Shown: positions 27,195 to 35,150 of the stretch, one piece after another
Layout of the letters: every line of letters begins with the position of its first letter
Numbering within the stretch: the first letter of the stretch is position 1
DNA from: Agrococcus jejuensis
GTDB taxonomy: Bacteria; Actinomycetota; Actinomycetes; Actinomycetales; Microbacteriaceae
DNA: 64,000 nucleotides
Assembly (NCBI RefSeq): GCF_900099705.1
Contig: NZ_LT629695.1
Location: 496,001 to 560,000, forward strand
Direction of reading: 5' to 3'
Notes under the pieces: model-generated
Seen by the model: the letters and a program-made list of their open reading frames with translations, nothing else
The model's database searches: none
What the model was told of the DNA's origin: nothing
Translations under genes and position numbers: made by a program

Positions 27195-29063
27195 GTGGCG
27201 CACAAAGACGCAACGACGGTGGCGGAGACCCTTCGCCGGATCCAGCGTGGGGACCTCATCCTGCCCGCGATCCAGCGGGAGTACGTCTGGAAGCCATCCC
27301 AGGTCGTCAAGCTGTTCGACTCGATGATGCGCGGCTATCCCATCGGCACGTTCCTGTCATGGAAGGTCGAGCCGTCCACCGCCAAGTCGTTCAAGTTCTA
27401 CGGCTTCATGCGCGAGTACAGCGCCTATGACAATCGACACAATCAGCTCCTCGATGTGGATCCGAGCCGGCCGGTCACTGCGGTGCTCGACGGTCAACAG
27501 CGCCTCACGTCGTTGAACATCGGGCTGCGCGGTACCTACGCATACAAGAACAAGGGCGGCTGGGCCAGCAAAGAGTGGTCCTACCCAACCCGACACCTCT
27601 ACCTGAACCTCCTCGGCTACGCGCCCGAAAACGACGCTGGCCTTCGCTACCACTTGGCGTTCCTGACCAAGGAGCAGGTCGCCGCAGCCGAGGATGACGC
27701 GGAGCATCGCTGGCTTCGAGTCTCCGATGTCTTCGAAGCAGCCGAGCCCGCAGCGTGGTTCAAGCTCGCACAGCAGTACGGTGTGGGCAACGACGAGATC
27801 GCCGTCGAGATCCTCGGCAACCTGTGGGCCGCCGTGCACAGCACCGCCAGTCTCCAGTTCTACGAGGAAAGCGACCAAGACATCGAGCGAGTCCTTGACA
27901 TCTTCATCCGTGTCAACTCCGGCGGCACTGTCCTCTCGTACAGCGACCTGCTGCTCTCCATCGCTACCGCGCAATGGAAGACCCGTGACGCGCGTGCAGC
28001 AGTGCACGGTCTCGTCGATCAACTGAACGCGACCGGCGCTGGCTTCGACTTCGCCAAGGACACCGTCCTGAAGGCAGGTCTGGTCCTCACAGACATCCGC
28101 GACTTCGGCTTCAAAGTGAAGAACTTCCGCACCGAGAACATGGAACTGCTCGATGCGCAGTGGGACAGCATCAGCGAGTCGCTCCGGGTCGCGGCCGGAC
28201 TGCTGTGGGACTTCGGACTCTCCGACGCAACGCTCACCGCCGATAGCGTGCTGATCCCGATCGCCTACTACCTGCAGCACCGTGGCCTCGGCAACGAGTA
28301 CCGCCTCGCAGAGAAGCACCGCGACGATCGTGGCGCGCTTCGGACCTGGGTGCTGCGCTCGCTCATCGCCCGAGGGGTCTGGGGTTCCGGGCTCGACACC
28401 CTCCTTCGCGAGATGCGCGAGGTCATCCGTGTGCACGGCACCGGTGCGTTCCCAGACGCTGCTCTCGACGCCGCGCTCGCACGTCAGGGAAAGTCCCTCG
28501 AGGTCACCGAGTCACTCGTGGACGATCTGCTCTCGCTGCGCTTCGGCGGCCCGAGAACGTTCGCGACGCTCGCAATCCTGTTCGACCACGTCGACACGAG
28601 GTCGGTGCACCACGTCGACCACGTCTTCCCCGCCTCCCTGCTATCGAGGAAGGCAGTCATCACGGCGCTGTCCCAGAACGGCGGCCCCTCTCCCGATCGA
28701 GAGCACGTCGACACTCTGCTGTCGCTTCGCGACTCACTGGCGAACCTCGAGCTGCTACCCGGCGCTGAGAACGTCGACAAGTCGGATCAAGACCCTGCGT
28801 CCTGGCTCGACAACGCATACCCGACTCATGATGCTCGGAGCGCATTCCTCGACCGAAACGCCCTCCCCGACCCGCTGCCGACCGACGTCTCCGAGTTCGA
28901 AGCATTCATCGAGCGCAGACGCACGCTGCTCGCGCAGCGCATCGCACTCCGGCTCGGCGGGCTCGGTGGCGTGCCGGCCGTCGGGACCGACTCCGATGCG
29001 GGAATCGACGACATCGACACCGACCTGGGCGTCGCGGACGACGGCAGCGAGGCGCTCTCGTAG
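27195..29063 (+). CDS. DUF262 / DUF1524-like HNH protein, GmrSD/SspE-type restriction-like
   Basis: 622 residues. The N-terminal DUF262 (ParB/Srx-type NTPase) domain has QREYVW (27-32) and the hallmark DGQQRLT (99-105). The C-terminal region has HHVDHVFP (about 472-479), followed by LANLELLPGAENVDKSD, matching the His-Asp-His/Asn layout of DUF1524 HNH nucleases. Fused proteins of this type (GmrSD, BrxU, SspE) restrict phage DNA with modified bases or act with phosphorothioation systems. No modification genes are nearby, so a stand-alone type IV-like role is most likely. GTG start with AGGAGGAG. GC content and codon use (more AT-ending codons) differ clearly from neighbours, suggesting transfer. 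Confidence 0.85.
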   Translation: MAHKDATTVAETLRRIQRGDLILPAIQREYVWKPSQVVKLFDSMMRGYPIGTFLSWKVEPSTAKSFKFYGFMREYSAYDNRHNQLLDVDPSRPVTAVLDGQQRLTSLNIGLRGTYAYKNKGGWASKEWSYPTRHLYLNLLGYAPENDAGLRYHLAFLTKEQVAAAEDDAEHRWLRVSDVFEAAEPAAWFKLAQQYGVGNDEIAVEILGNLWAAVHSTASLQFYEESDQDIERVLDIFIRVNSGGTVLSYSDLLLSIATAQWKTRDARAAVHGLVDQLNATGAGFDFAKDTVLKAGLVLTDIRDFGFKVKNFRTENMELLDAQWDSISESLRVAAGLLWDFGLSDATLTADSVLIPIAYYLQHRGLGNEYRLAEKHRDDRGALRTWVLRSLIARGVWGSGLDTLLREMREVIRVHGTGAFPDAALDAALARQGKSLEVTESLVDDLLSLRFGGPRTFATLAILFDHVDTRSVHHVDHVFPASLLSRKAVITALSQNGGPSPDREHVDTLLSLRDSLANLELLPGAENVDKSDQDPASWLDNAYPTHDARSAFLDRNALPDPLPTDVSEFEAFIERRRTLLAQRIALRLGGLGGVPAVGTDSDAGIDDIDTDLGVADDGSEALS

Positions 29064-29081
29064 TCCGCGCCCGACCGCTCG

Positions 29082-29861
29082 TCAGCCGTCGAGCGCGTCG
29101 ACGATCGTCGCGGCGATCTCGGCGTGCGCCTCGTCTCCGGCGACCGTCGCCTCGTCGTCGCCCGGCTGCGCACCGTAGTCGCCGAACTGCGCGTGGTTCA
29201 CGCCCTCGAGCTCGACGAAGACCGCGTCGTCGGGCAGCAGGTCGCGCGCCTCGTCGGCCGCATCCTGGCGCAGCACGCCGTCGCGCGAGCCCGTGATCGA
29301 CAGCACCGTGAGATCGTCGCGGCCGCTGAGGTCGCCGAGCGAGCAGTACGAGGCGAGCAGCACGAGCGCCTGCACGGCGTCGTCCTCGGCGTACGTGCAC
29401 GCGCGCACCCCACCCATGCTGTGGCCGCCGACCGACCACGACTCGACGCCGGGCACCGCATCCGTGAACGTCGACAGCGGCCGCAGCTCGACGATCGCCA
29501 GGTTGAGGATCGGGCGCACGAGCACGACGGTCGCGCCCGCGGCGGCGACGTCGCGGAACGTCGCGACGTAGGCGGCCGCATCCACGCGCGCCCCTGCGAA
29601 GAAGACGATCCCCTGCCCCTCGAGCGTCGTCGATGCCTCGGCGGCCGGCGACAGCACCACGACGTCGCCCTCGTCGGCGACCGTGATGCGCGCATCCGCC
29701 TCGGCCGCCGCGAGCCCCGCGGCCTCGGCTCGGTACGGCGTGCCCGCCCACACGAGGCCGCCCACGATCGCGAGCACCAGCACGCCCGCCACCGCGATGC
29801 CGACGATGCGCACGACCCGGCGTCGACGCCGGCGCGGCGGCGCGCCCGACTCGTCGGCCAT
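29082..29861 (-). CDS. Membrane-anchored alpha/beta hydrolase
   Basis: 259 residues. A short Arg-rich cytosolic N-terminus and one helix (about 19-41) are followed by an alpha/beta hydrolase domain: nucleophile elbow GGHSMGG (Ser about residue 148), an acid in SITGSRDGV and a terminal His in GVNHAQFGDYG. It resembles extracellular dienelactone-hydrolase-like proteins annotated only as alpha/beta hydrolases. It starts 2 bp after the upstream kinase stop, so the two are co-transcribed. The substrate is unknown; the active site is predicted outside the membrane. Confidence 0.82.
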   Translation of the reverse strand: MADESGAPPRRRRRRVVRIVGIAVAGVLVLAIVGGLVWAGTPYRAEAAGLAAAEADARITVADEGDVVVLSPAAEASTTLEGQGIVFFAGARVDAAAYVATFRDVAAAGATVVLVRPILNLAIVELRPLSTFTDAVPGVESWSVGGHSMGGVRACTYAEDDAVQALVLLASYCSLGDLSGRDDLTVLSITGSRDGVLRQDAADEARDLLPDDAVFVELEGVNHAQFGDYGAQPGDDEATVAGDEAHAEIAATIVDALDG

Positions 29862-29863
29862 CG

Positions 29864-30565
29864 TCAGCAGCGGTCCTGGAACACCTGCCGCGGCGCGCGC
29901 CAGTCGGTGGTGTCGATGACCATGTCGGCGTTGCGCACGGGGTCGGCGAGCCGCTCGTAGTGCTCGTGCGCGAGCCGGTACCGGTCGTGCGAGGGATCGG
30001 TGACGAGCGGATGCGCGCCGTCGCGCCGCTGCAGGCGCGCGCCGCGCTCCGCATCCGACGCCTCGAGCCGCAGCACGAAGTGCCAGCGTCCCTTGAACGC
30101 GGGACGCAGCAGGAAGACGCCGTCGACGATGAGCACGGCGTCGGGCCCGGCGGTCTTCCAGTCCATCTCGACGGGCTGGTCGGTGTCGAGGTCGAAGGCC
30201 TTCGTCATGAAGCCCGTCGAGCCGCCCATGCGGAACGGCTGCAGCAGCACGCGGTCGGCGAGCTCGAGGTCGAACGCATCCTCGTAGTAGCCGGCCCACG
30301 AGTCGCGACCCTGGCGGTAGCGGCGCTCGCGCGGCTGGTGGAAGTCGTCGAGGCTCGCGCGGAACGACTGCACGCCTGCACGGGCGAACGCGACGTGCAG
30401 CGCGTCGGCGAGGTGGGTCTTGCCGACGCCGTCGCGCCCGTCGACCGCCACGATGCGGCGGCCGCGCGGGCTGCGGGCGACGACGACGCGCACGACCTCG
30501 GTGTAGAGCGCCTTCTGCTCGGGCGTCCACGACGCCGCCTGCATGAGGAGCTGCTGATCGGCCAT
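29864..30565 (-). CDS. Uridine-kinase-like P-loop protein
   Basis: 233 residues. Walker A GRDGVGKT at 43-50, then DDFHQPRERRYRQGRDS, a nucleoside-kinase-type substrate region, and an IVDGVFLLRPAF strand as in uridine kinases. It ends in Arg/Cys-rich QVFQDRC. Probably phosphorylates a nucleoside or a related small molecule in the cytosol; exact specificity is unknown. Start chosen at the ATG with TAGCCT 6 nt upstream; that hexamer overlaps the stop codon of the DUF418 gene. Confidence 0.85.
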   Translation of the reverse strand: MADQQLLMQAASWTPEQKALYTEVVRVVVARSPRGRRIVAVDGRDGVGKTHLADALHVAFARAGVQSFRASLDDFHQPRERRYRQGRDSWAGYYEDAFDLELADRVLLQPFRMGGSTGFMTKAFDLDTDQPVEMDWKTAGPDAVLIVDGVFLLRPAFKGRWHFVLRLEASDAERGARLQRRDGAHPLVTDPSHDRYRLAHEHYERLADPVRNADMVIDTTDWRAPRQVFQDRC

Positions 30566-30571
30566 GCAGCC

Positions 30572-30577
30572 AGGCTA
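30572..30577 (-). promoter_or_regulatory. -10 element of the kinase-hydrolase operon
   Basis: TAGCCT, 6 nt before the ATG at 30565. The hexamer contains the TAG stop codon of the upstream DUF418 gene. Confidence 0.6.
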
Positions 30578-31888
30578 GCCGCGCACGGTCGGCACCGGGG
30601 CGCTGCTCGCCGAGGGCGCAGCGGCATCGCGCATCGCCGTCGGCTGCGCCTTCGCATCGCGCGGGTACGCGAGCCTGCGCAGCAGCGTCTCGGCCGGTCC
30701 CCGTCGCCCGGCCGCGTCGAGCGCGACGGCGACCGCGACCGTCACGAGCCACACGCCGAGCGCGTACAGCGCGCCCTGCCACTCGGTGAGCACCCCGCCG
30801 AGGCCGAGGCCCCACGCCGACAGCACGGGCGCGAACAGCACCGACTGCAGCAGGTAGCTCGTCATCGACCGCTTGCCGACGGCGGTGAGCGCCTTCGACA
30901 CCGGGCCGAGCGGACGCTGCGCGAGCCGTGCGGCGACGAGGCCGAAGAGCGCGGCGTAGCCGAGGCCGCCCGCGACGCCCGCGGCGGTGTGCAGCATCCA
31001 GAACGTCGTCGGCATGACGGGGATGACGTCGACGTGCTCGAGGAACGCGAGGATGCCCGCCGACCAGGCGATGGCGATGCCGCCGACCGCGACCTTCGCG
31101 AGCAGGGCGCGGTGCCGCTCGGGCTCCTCGAGCATGCCGTGGCGGGCGGCGAGGATCGCGAGCAGGATCGCGACCGGCACGGCGAGGCCGAAGACGCCCT
31201 GCACGAACGTCACGGGCGCCCACATGCCGAGCCTCGCGAGGATCGAGGCGAGGTACGAGTCGATGCCGGCGACCGCGGGCAGCGAGACGTCGCCGAGGTC
31301 GGTGACGCCGAAGAGGGTCGCGACGAGGCCCATCGCCATCCACGCGAGCGCGCCGAGCGCGAGCAGGCCGCCGAGCACGCTCGCCCAGATCACGATCGTG
31401 CGGTCCCTGCGCTCGACGAAGAGCCAGCCCACGAGCAGGCCCACGAGGCCGTAGGCGCCGATGATGTCGCCGCCCCACAGCAGCGCGGCGTGCACGGCGC
31501 CGAACGCGAGCATCCACCAGTGCCGGCGCCGCAGCAGCCGCCGCGCCTCGAGCGACGTCGCCCCGGCAGCGAGCTGCCTCCGGTACAGCTGCCACATGCC
31601 GTAGCCGAACAGGAACGCGAACAGCGGGTACGAGCGCCCGTCGATCGCGATGATCGCGATCGCCTGCCAGATGCGGTCGCCGAGGTCGCCGCCGTCGAAG
31701 TGCATCGACGACATCGCCACGTCGCGGCCGTAGAGGTGGAAGGGCATGTTCGCCAGGGCGATCATGAGCAGCATGAGGCCGCGCGCGAGGTCGGGCGCGA
31801 TGGCGCGCACGCGGGATGCGGCGGGCGTCGACGCGGTGCTGGTCGGCGTGGTGGCGGTCGGACCGGATGCGGGGGCTGGGATCGTCAC
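30575..31888 (-). CDS. DUF418-family membrane protein
   Basis: 437 residues with about ten hydrophobic helices. The start region RAIAPDLARGLMLLMIALANMP and the C-terminal block GKRSMTSYLLQSVLF match the DUF418 / YeiB-type acyltransferase-like membrane proteins. The family is related to integral-membrane acyltransferases, but its activity is not established. The GTG at 31888 is favoured by TAGCGT 7 nt upstream; the longer reading would add Arg/Ala-rich residues. Divergent from mutY. The C-terminus is Ala/Pro-rich. Confidence 0.85.
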   Translation of the reverse strand: MTIPAPASGPTATTPTSTASTPAASRVRAIAPDLARGLMLLMIALANMPFHLYGRDVAMSSMHFDGGDLGDRIWQAIAIIAIDGRSYPLFAFLFGYGMWQLYRRQLAAGATSLEARRLLRRRHWWMLAFGAVHAALLWGGDIIGAYGLVGLLVGWLFVERRDRTIVIWASVLGGLLALGALAWMAMGLVATLFGVTDLGDVSLPAVAGIDSYLASILARLGMWAPVTFVQGVFGLAVPVAILLAILAARHGMLEEPERHRALLAKVAVGGIAIAWSAGILAFLEHVDVIPVMPTTFWMLHTAAGVAGGLGYAALFGLVAARLAQRPLGPVSKALTAVGKRSMTSYLLQSVLFAPVLSAWGLGLGGVLTEWQGALYALGVWLVTVAVAVALDAAGRRGPAETLLRRLAYPRDAKAQPTAMRDAAAPSASSAPVPTVRG

Positions 31889-31895
31889 GCATCCG

Positions 31896-31901
31896 ACGCT
31901 A
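31896..31901 (-). promoter_or_regulatory. -10 element of the DUF418 gene
   Basis: TAGCGT, 7 nt before the GTG at 31888; this decides that start codon. Confidence 0.55.
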
Positions 31902-31989
31902 GGGACGCCCGACGCGTCGCGCATCCACCCGTGGTCGGACCTGCGCGCCCGCCGCTCGGCGGAGGCGGGCTTCGGGCCCGCCGCGCCCG

Positions 31990-31995
31990 TAGCCT
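31990..31995 (+). promoter_or_regulatory. -10 element of mutY
   Basis: TAGCCT, 6 nt before the ATG at 32002; leaderless pattern. Confidence 0.6.
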
Positions 31996-32001
31996 GGTCG
32001 G

Positions 32002-32874
32002 ATGGACGCGGACCTGCTGCACGCACGCCTCGCGCCCTGGTACGCCGAGCATCGGCGCGACCTGCCGTGGCGCGAGCCCGGGTTCACGGCGTGGGGCACG
32101 CTCGTGAGCGAGATCATGCTGCAGCAGACGCAGGTCGCGCGCGTGCGCACCGCGATCGTCGAGTGGCTCGATCGCTGGCCGACGCCCGCCGACCTCGCCG
32201 ATGCGCCGACGCACGAGGTGCTGCGCGCCTGGGGCACGCTCGGGTACCCGCGGCGGGCGCTGCGGCTGCAGGATGCGGCGCGCGCGATCGTCGAGCGGCA
32301 CGGCGGCGTCGTGCCCGACGACGTGGCCCAGCTGCTCGCGCTCCCGGGCATCGGCGACTACACGGCGCGGGCCGTCGCCGTCTTCCACTTCCAGCAGCGG
32401 CATCCCGTCGTCGACACGAATGTGCGCCGCGTCGTCGCTCGGGCCGTGCAAGGGCAGGGGGATGCGGGCCCGGCGGCGCGCGCGGACCTCGCGCGCGTCG
32501 AGGCGCTGCTGCCCGACGACGTCGCCGAGGCGGGCACCGTGTCGATCGCGCTCATGGAGCTCGGCGCCCTCGTCTGCACGGCTCGCGCGCCACGCTGCGA
32601 CGAGTGCCCGCTCGTGGGCGACTGCGCGTGGGTCGCCGCGGGGAAGCCGGCGTACGAGGGCCGGCGCGCCCCGCGGCAGGCGGCGTTCGCCGGCAGCGAC
32701 CGGCAGACGCGCGGCACGGTGCTGCGCGCCCTGCGCGGCGTCGACGTGCCGCTCACGCTCGCCGAGCTCGCCCCGCTGTGGCCCGACGCCGAGCAGCTGT
32801 CGCGCGCCATCGCCTCCCTCGCCGACGACGGCCTCGTCGTGGTGGAGGGCGAGGCGGTGCGGCTGCCGCACTGA
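32002..32874 (+). CDS. mutY: A/G-specific adenine glycosylase (short form)
   Basis: 290 residues. It removes adenine mispaired with 8-oxoguanine. Catalytic E37 in SEIMLQQT, the helix-hairpin-helix LPGIGDYTA (114-122) with D138 in VVDTN, and the 4Fe-4S ligands C192, C199, C202, C208 (C-x6-C-x2-C-x5-C) are all present. The protein stops soon after the iron-sulfur domain, so the NUDIX-like C-terminal domain of full-length MutY is missing or reduced to about 80 residues, as in several actinobacteria. Leaderless start. Confidence 0.95.
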   Translation: MDADLLHARLAPWYAEHRRDLPWREPGFTAWGTLVSEIMLQQTQVARVRTAIVEWLDRWPTPADLADAPTHEVLRAWGTLGYPRRALRLQDAARAIVERHGGVVPDDVAQLLALPGIGDYTARAVAVFHFQQRHPVVDTNVRRVVARAVQGQGDAGPAARADLARVEALLPDDVAEAGTVSIALMELGALVCTARAPRCDECPLVGDCAWVAAGKPAYEGRRAPRQAAFAGSDRQTRGTVLRALRGVDVPLTLAELAPLWPDAEQLSRAIASLADDGLVVVEGEAVRLPH

Positions 32875-32885
32875 TCCCCTCCAGC

Positions 32886-33074
32886 AGCTGGTCGAGGAGC
32901 GCGAGCCGCCCCTTCAGCTGGTCGAGGAGCGCGCGAGCCGCCAGGCGAGCACGCGTCACGAGACCACGCCACCGCGGCTCCTGCCCAGCCATGCTCGTGG
33001 GTCGCGTCGAGCGGGCACGTCGCGAGGTCTCGTGACGGCTCCTCGCCTGCGGCTCGGGGCCTCCTCGACCAGCT
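32886..33074. repeat. Large interrupted inverted repeat between mutY and the RNB gene
   Basis: Outer arms: AGCTGGTCGAGGAG-type copies at 32886-32901 and 32916-32931, inverted at about 33060-33074. Middle arms: GAGCCGCCAGGCGAG near 32935-32949, inverted with one bulge at about 33041-33055. Inner arms: a perfect 12-bp pair CGTCACGAGACC (32954-32965) and its complement (33026-33037). The 60-nt centre is not repeated. It can fold into one long hairpin, resembling REP-type extragenic palindromes seen in Microbacteriaceae; it could also serve as a mutY terminator. Confidence 0.8.
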
Positions 33075-33103
33075 GGTGGGAGGCGACTCGGATCGAGCCT
33101 GGC

Positions 33104-33109
33104 TAGGGT
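33104..33109 (+). promoter_or_regulatory. -10 element of the RNB gene
   Basis: TAGGGT, 6 nt before the GTG at 33116, 30 bp after the inverted repeat. Confidence 0.6.
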
Positions 33110-33115
33110 CGACCC

Positions 33116-34528
33116 GTGCCCCTGCGACAGCAACGGCTCCGCGCCGACGCTCCCGAGCTCACCGCCGCGCTCGCCGCCATCCGCGCCGACCTGGGCGCCG
33201 ACGAGGCCTTCCCGCCGGCCGTCGAGGCCGAGGCCGCCCGCGCCGCGCAGCGCCCTCTCGAGGGCGTCGACCGCACCGACGTGCCGTTCGTCACGATCGA
33301 CCCAGCCGGCTCGACCGACCTCGACCAGGCGCTGGCGATCGAGGCCGACGGCGACGGCCACGTCGTGCGCTACGCCATCGCCGACGTGCCGGCGTTCGTC
33401 GAGCCCGGCGGTGCCGTCGACGCCGAGGCTCGCAGGCGCGGCCAGACGCTCTACGCGCCCGACGCGCGCGTGCCGCTGCACCCGACGGTGCTGAGCGAGG
33501 ATGCCGCGAGCCTGCTCCCCGGAGTCGAGCGGCAGGCACTCGTGTGGACGTTCGTGCTCGACGCCGCGGGCGCCGTGCGCGACACGAGCCTCGAGCGCGC
33601 CCGCATCCGCAGCCGCGAGCAGCTCTCCTACCCCGAGGCGCAGGCGCGCATCGACGCGGGCGACGCGCAGCTCGGCATGCTGTGCACCGTCGGCGAGCGA
33701 CGCATCGTGCTCGAGGCGGCGCGCGAGGGCGCGAGCCTCGACGCGCCCGACGAGGAGGTCGTGCACGACGAGCACGGCTGGCGCATCGAGCGCCGCGCGC
33801 CCCTGCCGGTCGAGCAGTGGAACGCGCAGATCAGCCTCATGACCGGCATGGAGGCGGCCAGGATGCAGCTCGCGGCCGGCGAGGGCGTGCTGCGCACGAT
33901 GCCGCGCCCGTCGAAGGGCGCCATCCGCGACTTCCGCCGTGCCACGGAGGCGCTCGGCGTGCCGTGGGCCGAGGGCGAGCACTACGGCGCCTTCCTGCGC
34001 CGCCTCGACCGCGCCGAGCCGACGACCGTCGCGATCCTCGCCGCCGCCCGGCGCCTGTTCCGCGGCGCCGACTACCTCGTGCTCGACGGGGGCACGCCCG
34101 GCGCGGATGCCGTGGTGCAGGCCGCGATCGGCGCACCGTACGCGCATGCGACCGCGCCGCTGCGGCGTTTCGTCGACCGCATCGTGCTCGCCCACTGCGA
34201 GGCCATCGCCAACGGCCGCGACGTGCCCGCGTGGGCGCGCGAGGCCGCGCAGGGCGTGCCCGAGGCCATGCGGTCGTCGGGCTCGCGCGCGTCGCAGCTC
34301 GAGCGCGAGTCGCTGCGCGCGGTCGCTGCGTGGATCCTCGAGCCCCGCATCGGCGACGAGCTCGACGCGCTCGTCGTCGAGCGCCGCGACGACGAGGCCG
34401 TCGTGCAGCTCGTCGACCCGCCCGTCGAGGCGCGCGTCGTCACGGCTGCCGAGCCAGCCACGCGCATCCGCGTGCGCGTGCGCGCCGCATCCGTCGCCGA
34501 CGGCACGATCGCGCTCGACGAGGTCTGA
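33116..34528 (+). CDS. RNB-domain exoribonuclease (RNase II/R family)
   Basis: 470 residues. The RNB catalytic block DPAGSTDLDQALAIE (about residues 62-76) contains the metal-binding aspartates; the C-terminal half holds GAPYAHATAPLRRFVDR with the conserved Arg. The protein is short for the family: it has no obvious N-terminal cold-shock domains and no C-terminal S1 domain. It degrades RNA 3'-5' hydrolytically. GTG start, leaderless. Third RNA-degrading enzyme in this window, after RNase J and PNPase. Confidence 0.93.
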   Translation: MPLRQQRLRADAPELTAALAAIRADLGADEAFPPAVEAEAARAAQRPLEGVDRTDVPFVTIDPAGSTDLDQALAIEADGDGHVVRYAIADVPAFVEPGGAVDAEARRRGQTLYAPDARVPLHPTVLSEDAASLLPGVERQALVWTFVLDAAGAVRDTSLERARIRSREQLSYPEAQARIDAGDAQLGMLCTVGERRIVLEAAREGASLDAPDEEVVHDEHGWRIERRAPLPVEQWNAQISLMTGMEAARMQLAAGEGVLRTMPRPSKGAIRDFRRATEALGVPWAEGEHYGAFLRRLDRAEPTTVAILAAARRLFRGADYLVLDGGTPGADAVVQAAIGAPYAHATAPLRRFVDRIVLAHCEAIANGRDVPAWAREAAQGVPEAMRSSGSRASQLERESLRAVAAWILEPRIGDELDALVVERRDDEAVVQLVDPPVEARVVTAAEPATRIRVRVRAASVADGTIALDEV

Positions 34529-34546
34529 GCCCGCACGCACGACGAA

Positions 34547-34575
34547 GGGCCCGGCGCGCCATGCGTGCCGGGCCC
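34547..34575. terminator. Bidirectional terminator between the RNB gene and rbfA
   Basis: 13-bp stem GGGCCCGGCGCGC with one G-U pair and a 3-nt loop, centred between convergent genes. Confidence 0.8.
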
Positions 34576-34588
34576 ATCCGTCGGACGG

Positions 34589-35026
34589 TCAGTCCTCGTC
34601 GTCGAGCTCGCGAGGCTTGCGGTACGGGTCGGCCTCGCCCGCGTACGACGCCGTCGACTGCTCCTTGCTCGTCGCGGCGTCGCGCGAGCGCGCCTCGTCG
34701 AGCAGGTGGTCGATCGACGCCGCGTTCTCGGGCAGCGCGTCGAGGATGAACTCGACCGACGGCGTGAGCCGCAGCGTGAGACCCTTGCCGATCTCACGGC
34801 GCACGACGCCCTTCGCCGACTGCAGCGCGGCGGCGGAGTCGCTGCGCTCCTCGTCGGAGCCGTAGACGGTGTAGAAGATCGACGCGTGCTGCAGGTCGCC
34901 GGTGACGCGCACGTCGGTGATCGTCACGAACCCGAGTCGCGGGTCGCGGATCTCGCGCTCGAGCGTCTTCGCGGTGATCTCCTGGATGCGGTCCGCGATC
35001 TTGCGGGCCCTGGGGTTCTCTCCCAC
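34589..35026 (-). CDS. rbfA: Ribosome-binding factor A
   Basis: 145 residues. RbfA helps mature the 5' end of 16S rRNA and 30S subunits, especially in the cold. Signatures: [42 protein letters not shown] and [12 protein letters not shown], with a KH-like fold. The GTG at 35026 is preceded by AAGGAGGAG at good spacing, so it is not leaderless. Acidic, Ser-rich C-terminal tail (about 30 residues). Downstream gene of infB; the usual truB neighbour is elsewhere. Confidence 0.96.
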   Translation of the reverse strand: MGENPRARKIADRIQEITAKTLEREIRDPRLGFVTITDVRVTGDLQHASIFYTVYGSDEERSDSAAALQSAKGVVRREIGKGLTLRLTPSVEFILDALPENAASIDHLLDEARSRDAATSKEQSTASYAGEADPYRKPRELDDED

Positions 35027-35085
35027 GACTCCTCCTTCTCTCCTCGACGCCTGCGGCGTCGGTCCTGCCATGCCCTGCCCGGACG

Positions 35086-35134
35086 TCCGGCGAGCGCCGG
35101 ATGCACGGATGGGGTGGCCGCAGCCACCCCATCC
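35086..35134 (-). terminator. Two tandem hairpins between infB and rbfA
   Basis: A 12-bp perfect stem (35107-35118 with 35123-35134, loop CGCA) followed, in the transcript, by a 7-bp stem (35086-35092 with 35095-35101). They lie between two genes that are normally co-transcribed, so they may attenuate or process rather than fully end transcription. Confidence 0.6.
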
Positions 35135-35150
35135 TTGCGCGTTCGCCGAA

